Shown here: in pieces, positions 17,346-25,299 of the stretch
Layout: each line of letters starts with the position of its first letter
How positions within the stretch are numbered: position 1 is the stretch's first letter
DNA from: WTFY01 sp965203725
GTDB taxonomy: Bacteria; Pseudomonadota; Gammaproteobacteria; UBA4575
Direction: 5' to 3'
DNA: 64,000 nucleotides
NCBI GenBank assembly: GCA_965203725.1
Contig: CBDBDH010000002.1
Coordinates: forward strand, 1 to 64,000
The notes under the pieces: generated by a model
The model's database searches: none
What the model saw: only the letters and a program-made list of their open reading frames with translations
What the model was told of the DNA's origin: nothing
Made by a program: the position numbers and the translations under genes

Positions 17346-18250
17346 GATGCGGAAGGTTCCAGCAGCGGGAAGCCCATTTTTTCGCGACGTGCAAGATAAG
17401 CCGAGGCCACCGCCTGTGCCAGTTTGCGTATGCGCAGAATGTACTGCTGGCGCTCAGTCGCGGAGATGACCTGGCGGGCGTCCAGAAGATTGAAGGTATG
17501 CGAGCATTTCAGGACCTGGTCATAGGCCGCCAAGGGCAGCTCAAGCTCGATCAGCTTGCGGCACTCCTGCTCACAGGACTCGAATGTCCGGAACAGCAGG
17601 TCGGCGTCGGCATGTTCAAAATTGAAAGCGGACTGTTCGGCCTCGTTCTGGTGGTAGATGTCCCCGTAGCGGATGGTGCGCTCCCCGCTTCGGGTCCAGA
17701 CCAGGTCGTACACGCTGCTCACGTTTTGCAGGTACATGGCGATGCGTTCGACCCCGTAGGTGATTTCCCCGGTGACGGGCCGGCAATCCTGCCCCCCGAC
17801 CTGCTGAAAGTAGGTGAACTGCGAAACCTCCATGCCGTCCAGCCAGACTTCCCAGCCCAGCCCCCAGGCCCCGAGGGTGGGAGATTCCCAGTCGTCCTCC
17901 ACAAACCGGATGTCATGGACCAGCGGGTCAATGCCGAGGGCGCCCAGCGACTGCAGATACAGGTCCTGGATGGCGTCCGGCGCCGGTTTCAGCACCACCT
18001 GGAACTGGAAGTAACGCTGTAGCCGATTCGGGTTGTCCCCGTAACGCCCGTCGGTCGGGCGCCGGCAGGGCTGGACATGGGCCGCGCGCCAGGGTTCAGG
18101 ACCTATGGCTCGCAGGAACGTGCCGGGATGAAAGGAGCCTGCCCCCATTTCCATGTCGTAGGGTTGCTCAAGAACACAGCCCTGGGTGCTCCAGAACCGT
18201 TCCAGGTCAGCAATCAGGTCCTGTAGCGATGTGGTGTTGGGTGGCGGCAT
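17342..18250 (-). CDS. glyQ: Glycyl-tRNA synthetase alpha subunit
   Basis: The catalytic alpha chain, 302 residues from the ATG at 18250. It has the class II core: DLIADLERFWSTQGCVLEQP, MGAGSFHPGTFLRAIGPEPW (motif 2 region), YVQP-type AAHVQPCRRPTDGRYGDNPN, and LGWEVWLDGMEVSQFTYFQQ. The frame is open for another 85 codons upstream, but that part is basic, low-complexity and has no counterpart; 302 is the family length. It heads the glyQ-glyS-gmhB operon and diverges from glnA across a regulatory region of about 490 bases. Confidence 0.96.
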   Translation of the reverse strand: MPPPNTTSLQDLIADLERFWSTQGCVLEQPYDMEMGAGSFHPGTFLRAIGPEPWRAAHVQPCRRPTDGRYGDNPNRLQRYFQFQVVLKPAPDAIQDLYLQSLGALGIDPLVHDIRFVEDDWESPTLGAWGLGWEVWLDGMEVSQFTYFQQVGGQDCRPVTGEITYGVERIAMYLQNVSSVYDLVWTRSGERTIRYGDIYHQNEAEQSAFNFEHADADLLFRTFESCEQECRKLIELELPLAAYDQVLKCSHTFNLLDARQVISATERQQYILRIRKLAQAVASAYLARREKMGFPLLEPSAS

Positions 18251-18500
18251 GGTCTCGGGCAGGTGCAGTGCAGGATGAGTATACTTGCTGCATCCGGCAA
18301 TTCCGAGCCGCATGTCCAGGGAGTGCAGTGCCTGGCTGCGGCCAGGATTCTCTCCCTCGCGAACCCCTGTGTGGCTCTTCGCAACGTGTTGAGCCTTTGC
18401 ACTGGTACGGCCAGCCGGGCGTCTCGCTTTTCGGCCGGTCGCATGTGAGGCAGGGAGGTTCAGCGTCCGGAAATCGGGAACGGGCCGCTCTTCGGTAATT

Positions 18501-18517
18501 TGCACCTTTTTGGTGTG
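18501..18517. promoter_or_regulatory. NtrC binding site 1 upstream of glnA
   Basis: TGCACCTTTTTGGTGTG closely matches the NtrC dyad TGCACY-N5-GGTGCA. It lies about 120 bases upstream of the sigma-54 promoter, enhancer-like as in enteric glnA. Confidence 0.8.
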
Positions 18518-18521
18518 TTAC

Positions 18522-18538
18522 CGCATCAAAATGGTGCA
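18522..18538. promoter_or_regulatory. NtrC binding site 2 upstream of glnA
   Basis: CGCATCAAAATGGTGCA is a good match to the NtrC dyad; its centre is 21 bases (two helical turns) from site 1, which suits cooperative binding of two dimers. A TATAAT at 18581 lies close by, so NtrC bound here could also repress a vegetative promoter. Confidence 0.75.
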
Positions 18539-18622
18539 AATCTGGGCGAACCTCGCACTGCCTATTGCTGAAAACCTGCGTATAATGGCGCACTGGCTTC
18601 GTTGGAGTGCAGATCCGGTGCG

Positions 18623-18640
18623 TTGGCACATATCGTGCTT
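18623..18640 (+). promoter_or_regulatory. Sigma-54 promoter of glnA
   Basis: TTGGCACATATCGTGCTT has the -24 GG (18625-18626) and -12 GC (18637-18638) elements exactly 12 bases apart, as the TGGCAC-N5-TTGCA consensus requires. It sits about 85 bases downstream of two NtrC sites and about 100 bases before the glnA start. Confidence 0.85.
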
Positions 18641-18736
18641 CAATCTACGCATGACGCTGATCGTGTGTAGCCAACCATAGCCGCCAATCGCGATCAGAAA
18701 AACAAAATTTCGAGTTCGTAAGCTAAGGAGGAACTC

Positions 18737-20146
18737 ATGTCCGCAAGCGATGTTATCAAAATGATGAAGGATAACGATGTCCAGTTCGTCGATTTACGGT
18801 TCACCGACACCCGGGGAAAGGAACAGCATGTCTCCATCCCGGCGTCCGTGGTGGATGAAGATTTTTTTGAGAATGGCAAGATGTTCGACGGTTCGTCCAT
18901 TTCCGGATGGAAAGGCATCAATGAGTCGGACATGGTGCTGATGCCGGACGTGGGCACCGAGGTGATCGACCCGTTTTACAATGACACGACCCTGAGCCTG
19001 CGCTGCGATGTCCTCGAGCCATCCACGATGGAAGGCTACGTCCGTGATCCGAGGTCGGCCGCCAAGCGCGCCGAGGCCTATCTGCGTTCCACGGGCATTG
19101 CCGACACCGCCTACTTCGGGCCCGAACCCGAGTTTTTCGTCTTTGATGACGTGAAGTGGGCCAACGAAATGTCGGGAGCCTCGTATTCCGTCGATTCCGA
19201 GGAGTCGGCATGGAACTCGAACAAGGGCTACGAGGAGGGCAACATCGGTCATCGCCCGGGCGTGAAGGGCGGTTATTTCCCGGTGCCGCCTGTGGACTCG
19301 CTGCAGGATGTGCGCTCTGCCATGTGCCAGGTGCTCACACAGATGGGGGTGATGGTCGAGGTCCATCACCACGAGGTCGGCACGGCCGGACAATGCGAAA
19401 TCGGCACGCGGTTCAATACCCTCACCGTGCGTGCGGACTGGAACCAGATCCTGAAATACGTGGTCATGAACGTGGCCCATAACTACGGTAAAACCGCGAC
19501 CTTCATGCCCAAGCCGCTTGTCGGTGACAACGGCAGCGGCATGCACGTGCACCAGTCCCTGTTCAAGGATGGCGACAACCTGTTTACGGGCGACATGTAC
19601 GGCGGCATGTCGCAAACGGCGTTTTACTACATCGGCGGCATCATCAAGCACGCGCGCGCGATCAATGCGTTTTCAAATGCCACCACGAACAGCTACAAGC
19701 GCCTGGTGCCGGGCTTTGAGGCACCCGTGATGCTCGCCTACTCGGCCCGCAACCGTTCGGCGTCGATCCGGATTCCCCATGAAGCCAATGCCAAGGCGAG
19801 ACGCATCGAGGTGCGCTTCCCGGATTCAGCGGGCAATCCGTACCTGACGTACGCGGCGATGCTGCTGGCCGGAATTGACGGGATCCAGAACCAGATCGAT
19901 CCGGGTGCCCCGATCGACAAGGACCTGTATGACCTGCCGCCCGAAGAGGAAGCCAACATCCCGACGGTGTGCGCTTCCCTGGACCAGGCCCTGGAGGCCC
20001 TGGACGGCGACCGGGAGTTCCTCAAGGCGGGGGGTGCATTCTCCGATGACCTGATCGATGGCTACATCGGGCTGAAGATGGAAGAGGTGACGGCCCTTCG
20101 CATGTCCACCCATCCGATCGAGTTCGACATGTACTACAGCTGCTAG
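18737..20146 (+). CDS. glnA: Glutamine synthetase, type I
   Basis: Makes glutamine from glutamate, ammonia and ATP; a cytosolic dodecamer. The 469-residue product matches GSI-beta length. Signatures include the N-terminal loop MFDGSSISGWK with the Asp equivalent to D50, EPEFFVFDDVKW with active-site Glu, VEVHHHEVGTAGQCEIG for metal binding, NGSGMHVHQSLFKDGDNLF, RNRSASIRIP, and the adenylylation site Tyr398 in KDLYDLPPEE, so the enzyme is likely controlled by GlnE. The ATG follows AAGGAGG. Two NtrC sites and a sigma-54 promoter lie upstream, a strong terminator downstream. Confidence 0.98.
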   Translation: MSASDVIKMMKDNDVQFVDLRFTDTRGKEQHVSIPASVVDEDFFENGKMFDGSSISGWKGINESDMVLMPDVGTEVIDPFYNDTTLSLRCDVLEPSTMEGYVRDPRSAAKRAEAYLRSTGIADTAYFGPEPEFFVFDDVKWANEMSGASYSVDSEESAWNSNKGYEEGNIGHRPGVKGGYFPVPPVDSLQDVRSAMCQVLTQMGVMVEVHHHEVGTAGQCEIGTRFNTLTVRADWNQILKYVVMNVAHNYGKTATFMPKPLVGDNGSGMHVHQSLFKDGDNLFTGDMYGGMSQTAFYYIGGIIKHARAINAFSNATTNSYKRLVPGFEAPVMLAYSARNRSASIRIPHEANAKARRIEVRFPDSAGNPYLTYAAMLLAGIDGIQNQIDPGAPIDKDLYDLPPEEEANIPTVCASLDQALEALDGDREFLKAGGAFSDDLIDGYIGLKMEEVTALRMSTHPIEFDMYYSC

Positions 20147-20170
20147 CAGTCCATCCCCGGACCTCGCTGA

Positions 20171-20197
20171 AAACGCCCCTTTATGGGGCGTTTTTTG
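20171..20197 (+). terminator. Rho-independent terminator of glnA
   Basis: A 7-bp stem ACGCCCC/GGGGCGT with loop TTTAT is followed directly by a T-run (20191-20196), 27 bases after the glnA stop. Confidence 0.92.
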
Positions 20198-20301
20198 TTG
20201 GGGCCGCCGGGGCTTGGCCTGCCTGACGGCACCTGACCTTGATGCCGTTTCCAATACCGGGGTGCTCTTTGGCCCGCAGGAGCGTATCATCCAGACAGTT
20301 T

Positions 20302-20318
20302 TGCACTTATTTGGTGCA
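20302..20318. promoter_or_regulatory. NtrC binding site upstream of ntrB
   Basis: TTGCACTTATTTGGTGCAA at this place contains the dyad TGCAC-N6-GGTGCA, a near-perfect NtrC site, about 145 bases before ntrB. It suggests that NtrC controls its own operon, as in enteric bacteria where such a site represses the ntrBC promoter. The rest of the 20198-20458 gap shows no gene and no clear sigma-54 promoter. Confidence 0.8.
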
Positions 20319-20458
20319 AATTTGTACAGGATGGCCTGTCCAGGTCCGTGAAATCCGCAGCCCACGGGGTTGGACTGAAAATTGCACGGTATTGAAGGAC
20401 GGTCCGCCCTTTCGCGAATGCATCGGGCAGGTGCTGAACATCAAGCCGCGTACATGCC

Positions 20459-21511
20459 ATGGATATACAGGGAATCATTGAAAATCTGACGGTGGCGATC
20501 GTCCTGGTCGATCAGGACCTGCGCGTCCGCTATCTCAATCCCGCCGGAGAGGAGTGTCTGGGCACAGGAGTACGGCATGCGCTTGGTCGGCCGCTGACCG
20601 GTTTCATCCAGGATGCCGGCGGCGATTTCATCGCACACATCCGGCGTTCCATCGCGACCGGCAACCCGGTGACCGAGCATGAAGTCAGCGTGCGCCGCCT
20701 GGGTGCGGACGAGATCACCATCAATTGCGTCATCACGCCGCTGGCCGCGGGTGACGCCACGGAGTGCTTGCTCGAGATCACCTGTATCGATCATCTGATC
20801 CGGATCTCCAGGGAAGAACATCTGCTGTCCGAGAATCTGGCTACCCGGAACATGCTGCGTGGTCTGGCCCATGAAATCAAGAATCCGCTGGGAGGGCTGC
20901 GCGGTGCGGCACAGTTGCTTGCCAAAGAGCTGGGCGATGAACGACTGCAGATGTATACGGACGTCATCATCGGCGAGGCCGACCGCTTGCGCAAACTGGT
21001 CGACAGCATGTTCGAGCCCAAGGTCACGCCCGAGAAACAGGAGCTGAATGTCCATAACGTGCTTGAGCATGTCCGGCGTCTTGCAATCGCGGAGCTCTCG
21101 GACGACATCGTCATCAAGACGGATTACGACCCCAGCATCCCGCCGTTGTATGCGGACTACGACCTGCTCGTTCAGGCGGTATTGAACATCGTTGGAAATG
21201 CCGTCCGTGCCGTGGAGGCGCAGGGCGAGGTCAACCTCAAGACCCGGGTGTTGCGGCAAATCACAATCGGTGAGACCTGCCACCGCTTGGTCGTCCTGAT
21301 CAGTGTGACGGATAACGGTTGCGGTATTCCCGAAGACCTGAAACCGCAGATCTTTTTTCCGATGATCTCGGGCAGTGCCGAGGGGACCGGCCTGGGTCTG
21401 CCGCTTGCACAAAGTCTGGTGCATCTGCACGGGGGCCTGATCGAGTTTGAATCCGATCCCGGCCTGACGGAGTTCCGGATTTTACTGCCGTTGAACGGCA
21501 CCGGATATTAA
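20459..21511 (+). CDS. ntrB: Nitrogen regulation sensor kinase NtrB (GlnL)
   Basis: Soluble histidine kinase/phosphatase that acts on NtrC under PII control. It has 350 residues: a PAS domain (about 5-115), the dimerisation/phosphoacceptor helix LRGLAHEIKNPLGGLRGAAQ with His138, an N box VLNIVGNAVRAVE, and the ATP lid VTDNGCGIPEDL...GSAEGTGLGLPLAQ. There is no membrane segment. The loop normally rich in Pro/Arg after the DHp domain reads MFEPKVTPEKQELNVHNVLE. ntrC follows after 26 bp. Confidence 0.96.
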   Translation: MDIQGIIENLTVAIVLVDQDLRVRYLNPAGEECLGTGVRHALGRPLTGFIQDAGGDFIAHIRRSIATGNPVTEHEVSVRRLGADEITINCVITPLAAGDATECLLEITCIDHLIRISREEHLLSENLATRNMLRGLAHEIKNPLGGLRGAAQLLAKELGDERLQMYTDVIIGEADRLRKLVDSMFEPKVTPEKQELNVHNVLEHVRRLAIAELSDDIVIKTDYDPSIPPLYADYDLLVQAVLNIVGNAVRAVEAQGEVNLKTRVLRQITIGETCHRLVVLISVTDNGCGIPEDLKPQIFFPMISGSAEGTGLGLPLAQSLVHLHGGLIEFESDPGLTEFRILLPLNGTGY

Positions 21512-21537
21512 ATGCCAAACCATTAGGAAGAGATGCC

Positions 21538-22941
21538 ATGAGTGATGCCAATGTCTGGATTGTGGATGATGATCAAGCCATGCGCTGGGTGCTGGAGCGC
21601 GCGTTCGAGAAAGCCGGCATACCTGTGACGGCATTCGAGTCCGCAACGGCGGCGTTACGCACGCTGGAACATCATGTGCCCACTGCAATCCTTACGGATG
21701 TGCGCATGCCCGGGATGGACGGTTTTGAATTTCTGGAACGGATCAAGACGGAGCATCCGATGCTGCCGATCATCATCATGACTGCCCACTCGGATTTGCA
21801 AAGCGCGGTGGGCGCCTATGAAAAGGGCGCTTTCGATTACCTGCCCAAGCCCTTTGATGTTGACGAGGCCATCGAGCTTGCCCGTCGTGCGTGCCTCGCA
21901 GCAGGCAGCGGGCAAGCGGCGGTACAAGACGCAGCGGTGGAACCGCCGGTCAGGATCATCGGCAAGTCCCCCGCCATGCAGGAGGTGTTTCGCGCGATCG
22001 GCCGGTTGTCAAACTCCAGCATGACAGTGCTGATCAATGGAGCCTCCGGCACGGGAAAAGAACTGGTAGCCCAGGAGTTGCACGAACACAGTCCGCGGGC
22101 GATTGGCCCATTCATCGCCCTGAACATGGCCGCGATCCCGCGCGACCTGCTCGAGGCTGAACTGTTTGGCCATGAAAAGGGTGTGTTCACGGGAGCACTG
22201 GCCATGCGCAAAGGGCGCTTTGAGCAGGCGCACAAGGGGACCCTGTTTCTGGACGAGATCGGGGACATGCCGGCCGATCTGCAGACCCGGCTGTTGCGTA
22301 TCCTGTCGGATGGACATTTTTACCGGATCGGGGGCCATGATCCGATCCAGGCCGACGTGCGGATCATTGCGGCGACCCATCAGGATCTGGAAGGGCGGGT
22401 CCGCAAAGGCGAGTTTCGTGAAGACCTGTTCCATCGTCTCAATGTGATTCGAATCAATATTCCTTCCCTGCATGAACGCAGCGAGGACATCCCGGTCCTG
22501 TTGCAGCATTTCATGCAAAGCTCTGCAAGGGAACTGGGTACCGAGCCGAAACAGCTGGCGGATGATGTCGTAGAGCACCTGAGCACCCTGCAATGGCCGG
22601 GAAATGTCAGGCAGCTGGAGAACGTATGCCGATGGCTGACGGTGATGGCTGCGGGCAATGAGATTCACATGCAGGATTTGCCCCTCGACATGCTCAAGGA
22701 TGAAATCACGGATGCGGTGAACTGGCAAAGCCTGCTGCGTGAATGGGCCGACAAGGAATTTTCCAAGGGCAGCAGTGCGATCTGGAATCAGGCCTTACCG
22801 GAATTCGAATCGATCATGATCCGGGCAGCCATGAAAAAAACCGGGGGTCGGCGCCAGAAAGCTGCCCAGCTTCTGGGCTGGGGAAGAAATACACTGACCC
22901 GGAAAATTCAGGAACTCGGGTTGTTCGAAAAGGCTCAGTGA
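21538..22941 (+). CDS. ntrC: Nitrogen regulation response regulator NtrC (GlnG) with variant AAA+ loops
   Basis: Sigma-54 enhancer-binding protein, 467 residues. Receiver domain 1-120 with phospho-Asp54 (TAILTDVRMPGMDG) and Lys in YLPKPFD; AAA+ domain about 140-375; Fis-type DNA-binding helix at the C-terminus (RRQKAAQLLGWGRNTLTRKI). Two residues differ from the usual consensus. Walker A reads NGASGTGKELVA, Ala169 in place of Glu, and the sigma-54 contact loop reads GVFTGA, Val216 in place of Ala; codon GTG at 22183-22185. Walker B LFLDEIGDMP and arginine-finger regions look intact. The gene's end overlaps convergent znuA by 7 bp. Confidence 0.96.
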   Translation: MSDANVWIVDDDQAMRWVLERAFEKAGIPVTAFESATAALRTLEHHVPTAILTDVRMPGMDGFEFLERIKTEHPMLPIIIMTAHSDLQSAVGAYEKGAFDYLPKPFDVDEAIELARRACLAAGSGQAAVQDAAVEPPVRIIGKSPAMQEVFRAIGRLSNSSMTVLINGASGTGKELVAQELHEHSPRAIGPFIALNMAAIPRDLLEAELFGHEKGVFTGALAMRKGRFEQAHKGTLFLDEIGDMPADLQTRLLRILSDGHFYRIGGHDPIQADVRIIAATHQDLEGRVRKGEFREDLFHRLNVIRINIPSLHERSEDIPVLLQHFMQSSARELGTEPKQLADDVVEHLSTLQWPGNVRQLENVCRWLTVMAAGNEIHMQDLPLDMLKDEITDAVNWQSLLREWADKEFSKGSSAIWNQALPEFESIMIRAAMKKTGGRRQKAAQLLGWGRNTLTRKIQELGLFEKAQ

Positions 22942-24107
22942 TCTACAAAAGCCAAGCACTCCCTGAACGATGCTGCGAGGTCTTGCAAAAGCGTGAAGTA
23001 GGCTTCGGGTCCAGCCTCAATCGTAGCTCCCAGAGGATCGAGAACACCGATACGGGAGGGCGTATTTTCCGTGACGACCTCGACGATGCGGTTGTCAAAC
23101 TGGGGCTCGGAGAAGACACAGACCGCCTCCAGTTCCTGCACCCTGTTGCGGAGTTTCCTCACGCGCTGGGCACTTGTCGTATGTTCGCCGCCGACGGTGA
23201 TCGAGCCCGCTGCGCTCAGGCCGAAGCGAGCCTCGAAATAGTGGTAGGCATCGTGGAGCACGATAAAGGACCTGTTGCGCACGGGCGCCAGGTCTGCCGT
23301 GATTCTCGCACTCAGTTCGTCAAGCCGGTGTAGGAGTGTGCGGGCGTTGGCTGCGTAAATCGCGGCATTGTCAGGGTCTGTCTCGGACAGGACTGCCGCA
23401 ATTTTGCGCACCATCGCGCCGGCATTTTCCGGGTCCAGCCAGACGTGCATGTCGTAAGGGCTTTCCGTGGCGGGGTGGTCCATATCGTGTCCGGCCTCGT
23501 GACCGGCGTGATGCCCCTCATGCTCATGGTGTTCATGGTGTGCTTCTGTGTCGTGATGATCATCCCGGTGTGCATCGTCGGACTCGTCTGCATGTGCGCC
23601 TTCTTCATGGCGGTCATGAGCGTGCGCCTCAAAGGTACCGCCCACGCGAATTTTTTTGAGCACCAGTCCCTTTGCTTCAGACAGCATGACGACGCGGGCG
23701 TCTTCTGCGAGTGTCTGGACCGGTTTGACCAGGGGAACCTCCAAGGAGCTGTCCACCAGGAAGATGATCTGGGCGTTCTTGAGCTTCACCGCGTCCGAAG
23801 GGCGCAGACTGAACGAGTGGGGCGATGCCGCTCCCTGTATCATCAGATAGGGTTCGCCCACTCCGGCCATGACAGCACTCACCAGGGAATGTACCGGCTT
23901 GATCGAGGCAACGATCCTGTCCATACCCTCGGCTGCCGCTGGAAAGGCAGTCATGCAGCCCAATACCACGGCCATGGCAAGCGTGCGACGGACACGCGTC
24001 AGTACAGGAGGTGGGCAATCACCAGTTGCAGGTTCACGCTTTCCGGTGGTTGCCGCAGTATTTCCGGATCTCAAGTCGCTGGCTGCGGGCAGGTTCATGG
24101 ACACCAT
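22935..24107 (-). CDS. znuA: Zinc ABC transporter substrate-binding protein ZnuA
   Basis: Periplasmic zinc-binding protein of a high-affinity ABC importer, 390 residues. A signal peptide (VRRTLAMAVVLGCMTAFPAAA) is preceded by about 38 unusual residues, so the start may be mis-set, but I see no good internal start codon ahead of the hydrophobic core. Ligands fit ZnuA: His in SIKPVHSLV, His in GAASPHSFSLRPSDA, His in VLHDAYHYFE and the C-terminal Asp loop. A long His/Asp/Glu-rich charged loop (about residues 160-218) is a feature of zinc-specific members. No permease or ATPase gene lies beside it; a Zur-like box precedes it. Confidence 0.92.
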   Translation of the reverse strand: MVSMNLPAASDLRSGNTAATTGKREPATGDCPPPVLTRVRRTLAMAVVLGCMTAFPAAAEGMDRIVASIKPVHSLVSAVMAGVGEPYLMIQGAASPHSFSLRPSDAVKLKNAQIIFLVDSSLEVPLVKPVQTLAEDARVVMLSEAKGLVLKKIRVGGTFEAHAHDRHEEGAHADESDDAHRDDHHDTEAHHEHHEHEGHHAGHEAGHDMDHPATESPYDMHVWLDPENAGAMVRKIAAVLSETDPDNAAIYAANARTLLHRLDELSARITADLAPVRNRSFIVLHDAYHYFEARFGLSAAGSITVGGEHTTSAQRVRKLRNRVQELEAVCVFSEPQFDNRIVEVVTENTPSRIGVLDPLGATIEAGPEAYFTLLQDLAASFRECLAFVDH

Positions 24108-24118
24108 CCAATCCCTTA

Positions 24119-24137
24119 ATAGATATGATATAACCTA
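24119..24137 (-). promoter_or_regulatory. Candidate Zur box in front of znuA
   Basis: On the minus strand TAGGTTATATCATATCTAT resembles the gammaproteobacterial Zur dyad (AATGTTATA-N-TATAACATT), matching about 12 of 18 positions; it lies just before the znuA start, in an AT-rich stretch. Confidence 0.45.
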
Positions 24138-24275
24138 ACAGGATTAAGTGTTGTAATCCAGCGCTGCCCCTTTCCACACGCCCGTGCGCTTGCATTCCGG
24201 AACATTCGGTGGGTGTCGGGTCATCAAACCCAATTTCAGGGATGCCAGACTGGGTTCCTGCCGGGCCAAAACGCC

Positions 24276-25232
24276 TCAGGTGTATTCCGTTGCATCCGTG
24301 TGCATCTCCAAGCTCCCGGTCAGCGCATTGACGTGCGACAGACCGGTATCGTCGAGGTATTTTGCAATGCCGCGAGTGATTTTCTGACAGCACAGGGGAT
24401 CGTAGAATAGACCTGTGCCCAAGCCGATGGCAGTGGCGCCTGCCATCAGGAACTCGATGGCATCGTCAGTGTGGACGATGCCGCCCTGTCCGATGATGGG
24501 AATCTTGTGAGGCTTGCAGACCTGGTACACCTCGTGGACCTTGAGCAACGCAATCGGCTTGATCGCCGGGCCGGACAATCCCCCCTGGTTGTTGTGCAGT
24601 ACGGGCCGGCGCGTTTCGACATCGATGGCCATGCCCATGACGGTGTTGATCACGGCAAAGGCATCGCTGCCAGCCTCGATACAGCGTTTTGCATTGAGCC
24701 GGATGTCGGTCTGGTTGGGTGAAAGCTTGGTGATGAGCGGTTTTCGGGTCACTGCACGGCAGGCCTCTACCACACGTGCCGACATCTCAGGATCATTGCC
24801 GAAGGCCACCCCGCCTTCCTTTACATTCGGGCATGAAATGTTGATTTCAATCGCATCGATCGGGGAGTCGTCAAATCTGCGCGTGACCTCCCGGTACTCC
24901 TCCACCGTGGAGCCGGATACGTTGGCAATGAAACGGGTTTGCGAGAAATCGAGGCTCGGCAGGATCTCCTGCACGATGACATCCACCCCAGGGTTTTGCA
25001 GGCCAATGGCATTCAGCATGCCGTCGGTGGTTTCGGCCAGGCGGTGCGGTGCATTGCCAAGACGCGGCTCCAGGGTCGTGCCTTTCAGGCAGATGGCGCC
25101 TACGTCACGGTTGGAGAACCCCTGGATGCGGGTGTACTCCTCGCCGAAGCCGACGCAGCCCGACAGCAGCACCAGGGGCGAGGAAAATTGCAGACCGCAA
25201 AAATCTACCTTGAGTCTGTCATCATCGCTCAT
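24276..25232 (-). CDS. pyrD: Dihydroorotate dehydrogenase, class 1B-like
   Basis: FMN enzyme of pyrimidine synthesis, or a relative. It has 318 residues and class 1 features: N-terminal VDFCGLQFSSPLVLLSGCVG, FMN-binding Lys in ICLKGTTLEPR, NAIGLQNPGVD, active-site Cys in EINISCPNVKEGG, KLSPNQTDI, the NTVMGMAIDVETRRPVLHN loop, and GQGGIVHTDDAIEFLMAGA. The Cys base points to class 1 rather than the Ser-based, membrane-bound class 2 typical of gammaproteobacteria. No pyrK electron-transfer partner is near. It lies 67 bp downstream of gpsA on the same strand. Confidence 0.88.
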   Translation of the reverse strand: MSDDDRLKVDFCGLQFSSPLVLLSGCVGFGEEYTRIQGFSNRDVGAICLKGTTLEPRLGNAPHRLAETTDGMLNAIGLQNPGVDVIVQEILPSLDFSQTRFIANVSGSTVEEYREVTRRFDDSPIDAIEINISCPNVKEGGVAFGNDPEMSARVVEACRAVTRKPLITKLSPNQTDIRLNAKRCIEAGSDAFAVINTVMGMAIDVETRRPVLHNNQGGLSGPAIKPIALLKVHEVYQVCKPHKIPIIGQGGIVHTDDAIEFLMAGATAIGLGTGLFYDPLCCQKITRGIAKYLDDTGLSHVNALTGSLEMHTDATEYT

Positions 25233-25299
25233 ATCCGAAGTCCAGGATTACATCGTTTGGGTCGTACCTGCATCCCGCACGCCTGCCCCGCCGCCGGGT

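Larger units (their letters stand above)
18251..18736. other. glyQ-glnA divergent intergenic region
   Basis: No gene is seen in these 486 bases. The right half is the nitrogen-controlled glnA regulatory region: two NtrC sites (18501-18538), a TATAAT hexamer at 18581-18586 that could serve a vegetative promoter downstream of the NtrC sites, a sigma-54 promoter near 18623, and the ribosome-binding site AAGGAGG just before glnA. The left half is probably glyQ leader; I see no T-box or other leader structure in it. Confidence 0.6.

Noticed and set aside
16086..17399. Long rightward open frames across glyS
   Set aside because: Antisense shadow of a full-length synthetase gene.
18251..18505. Longer GlyQ start at 18505
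   Set aside because: The added 85 residues are basic and low-complexity; the start at 18250 gives the family length.
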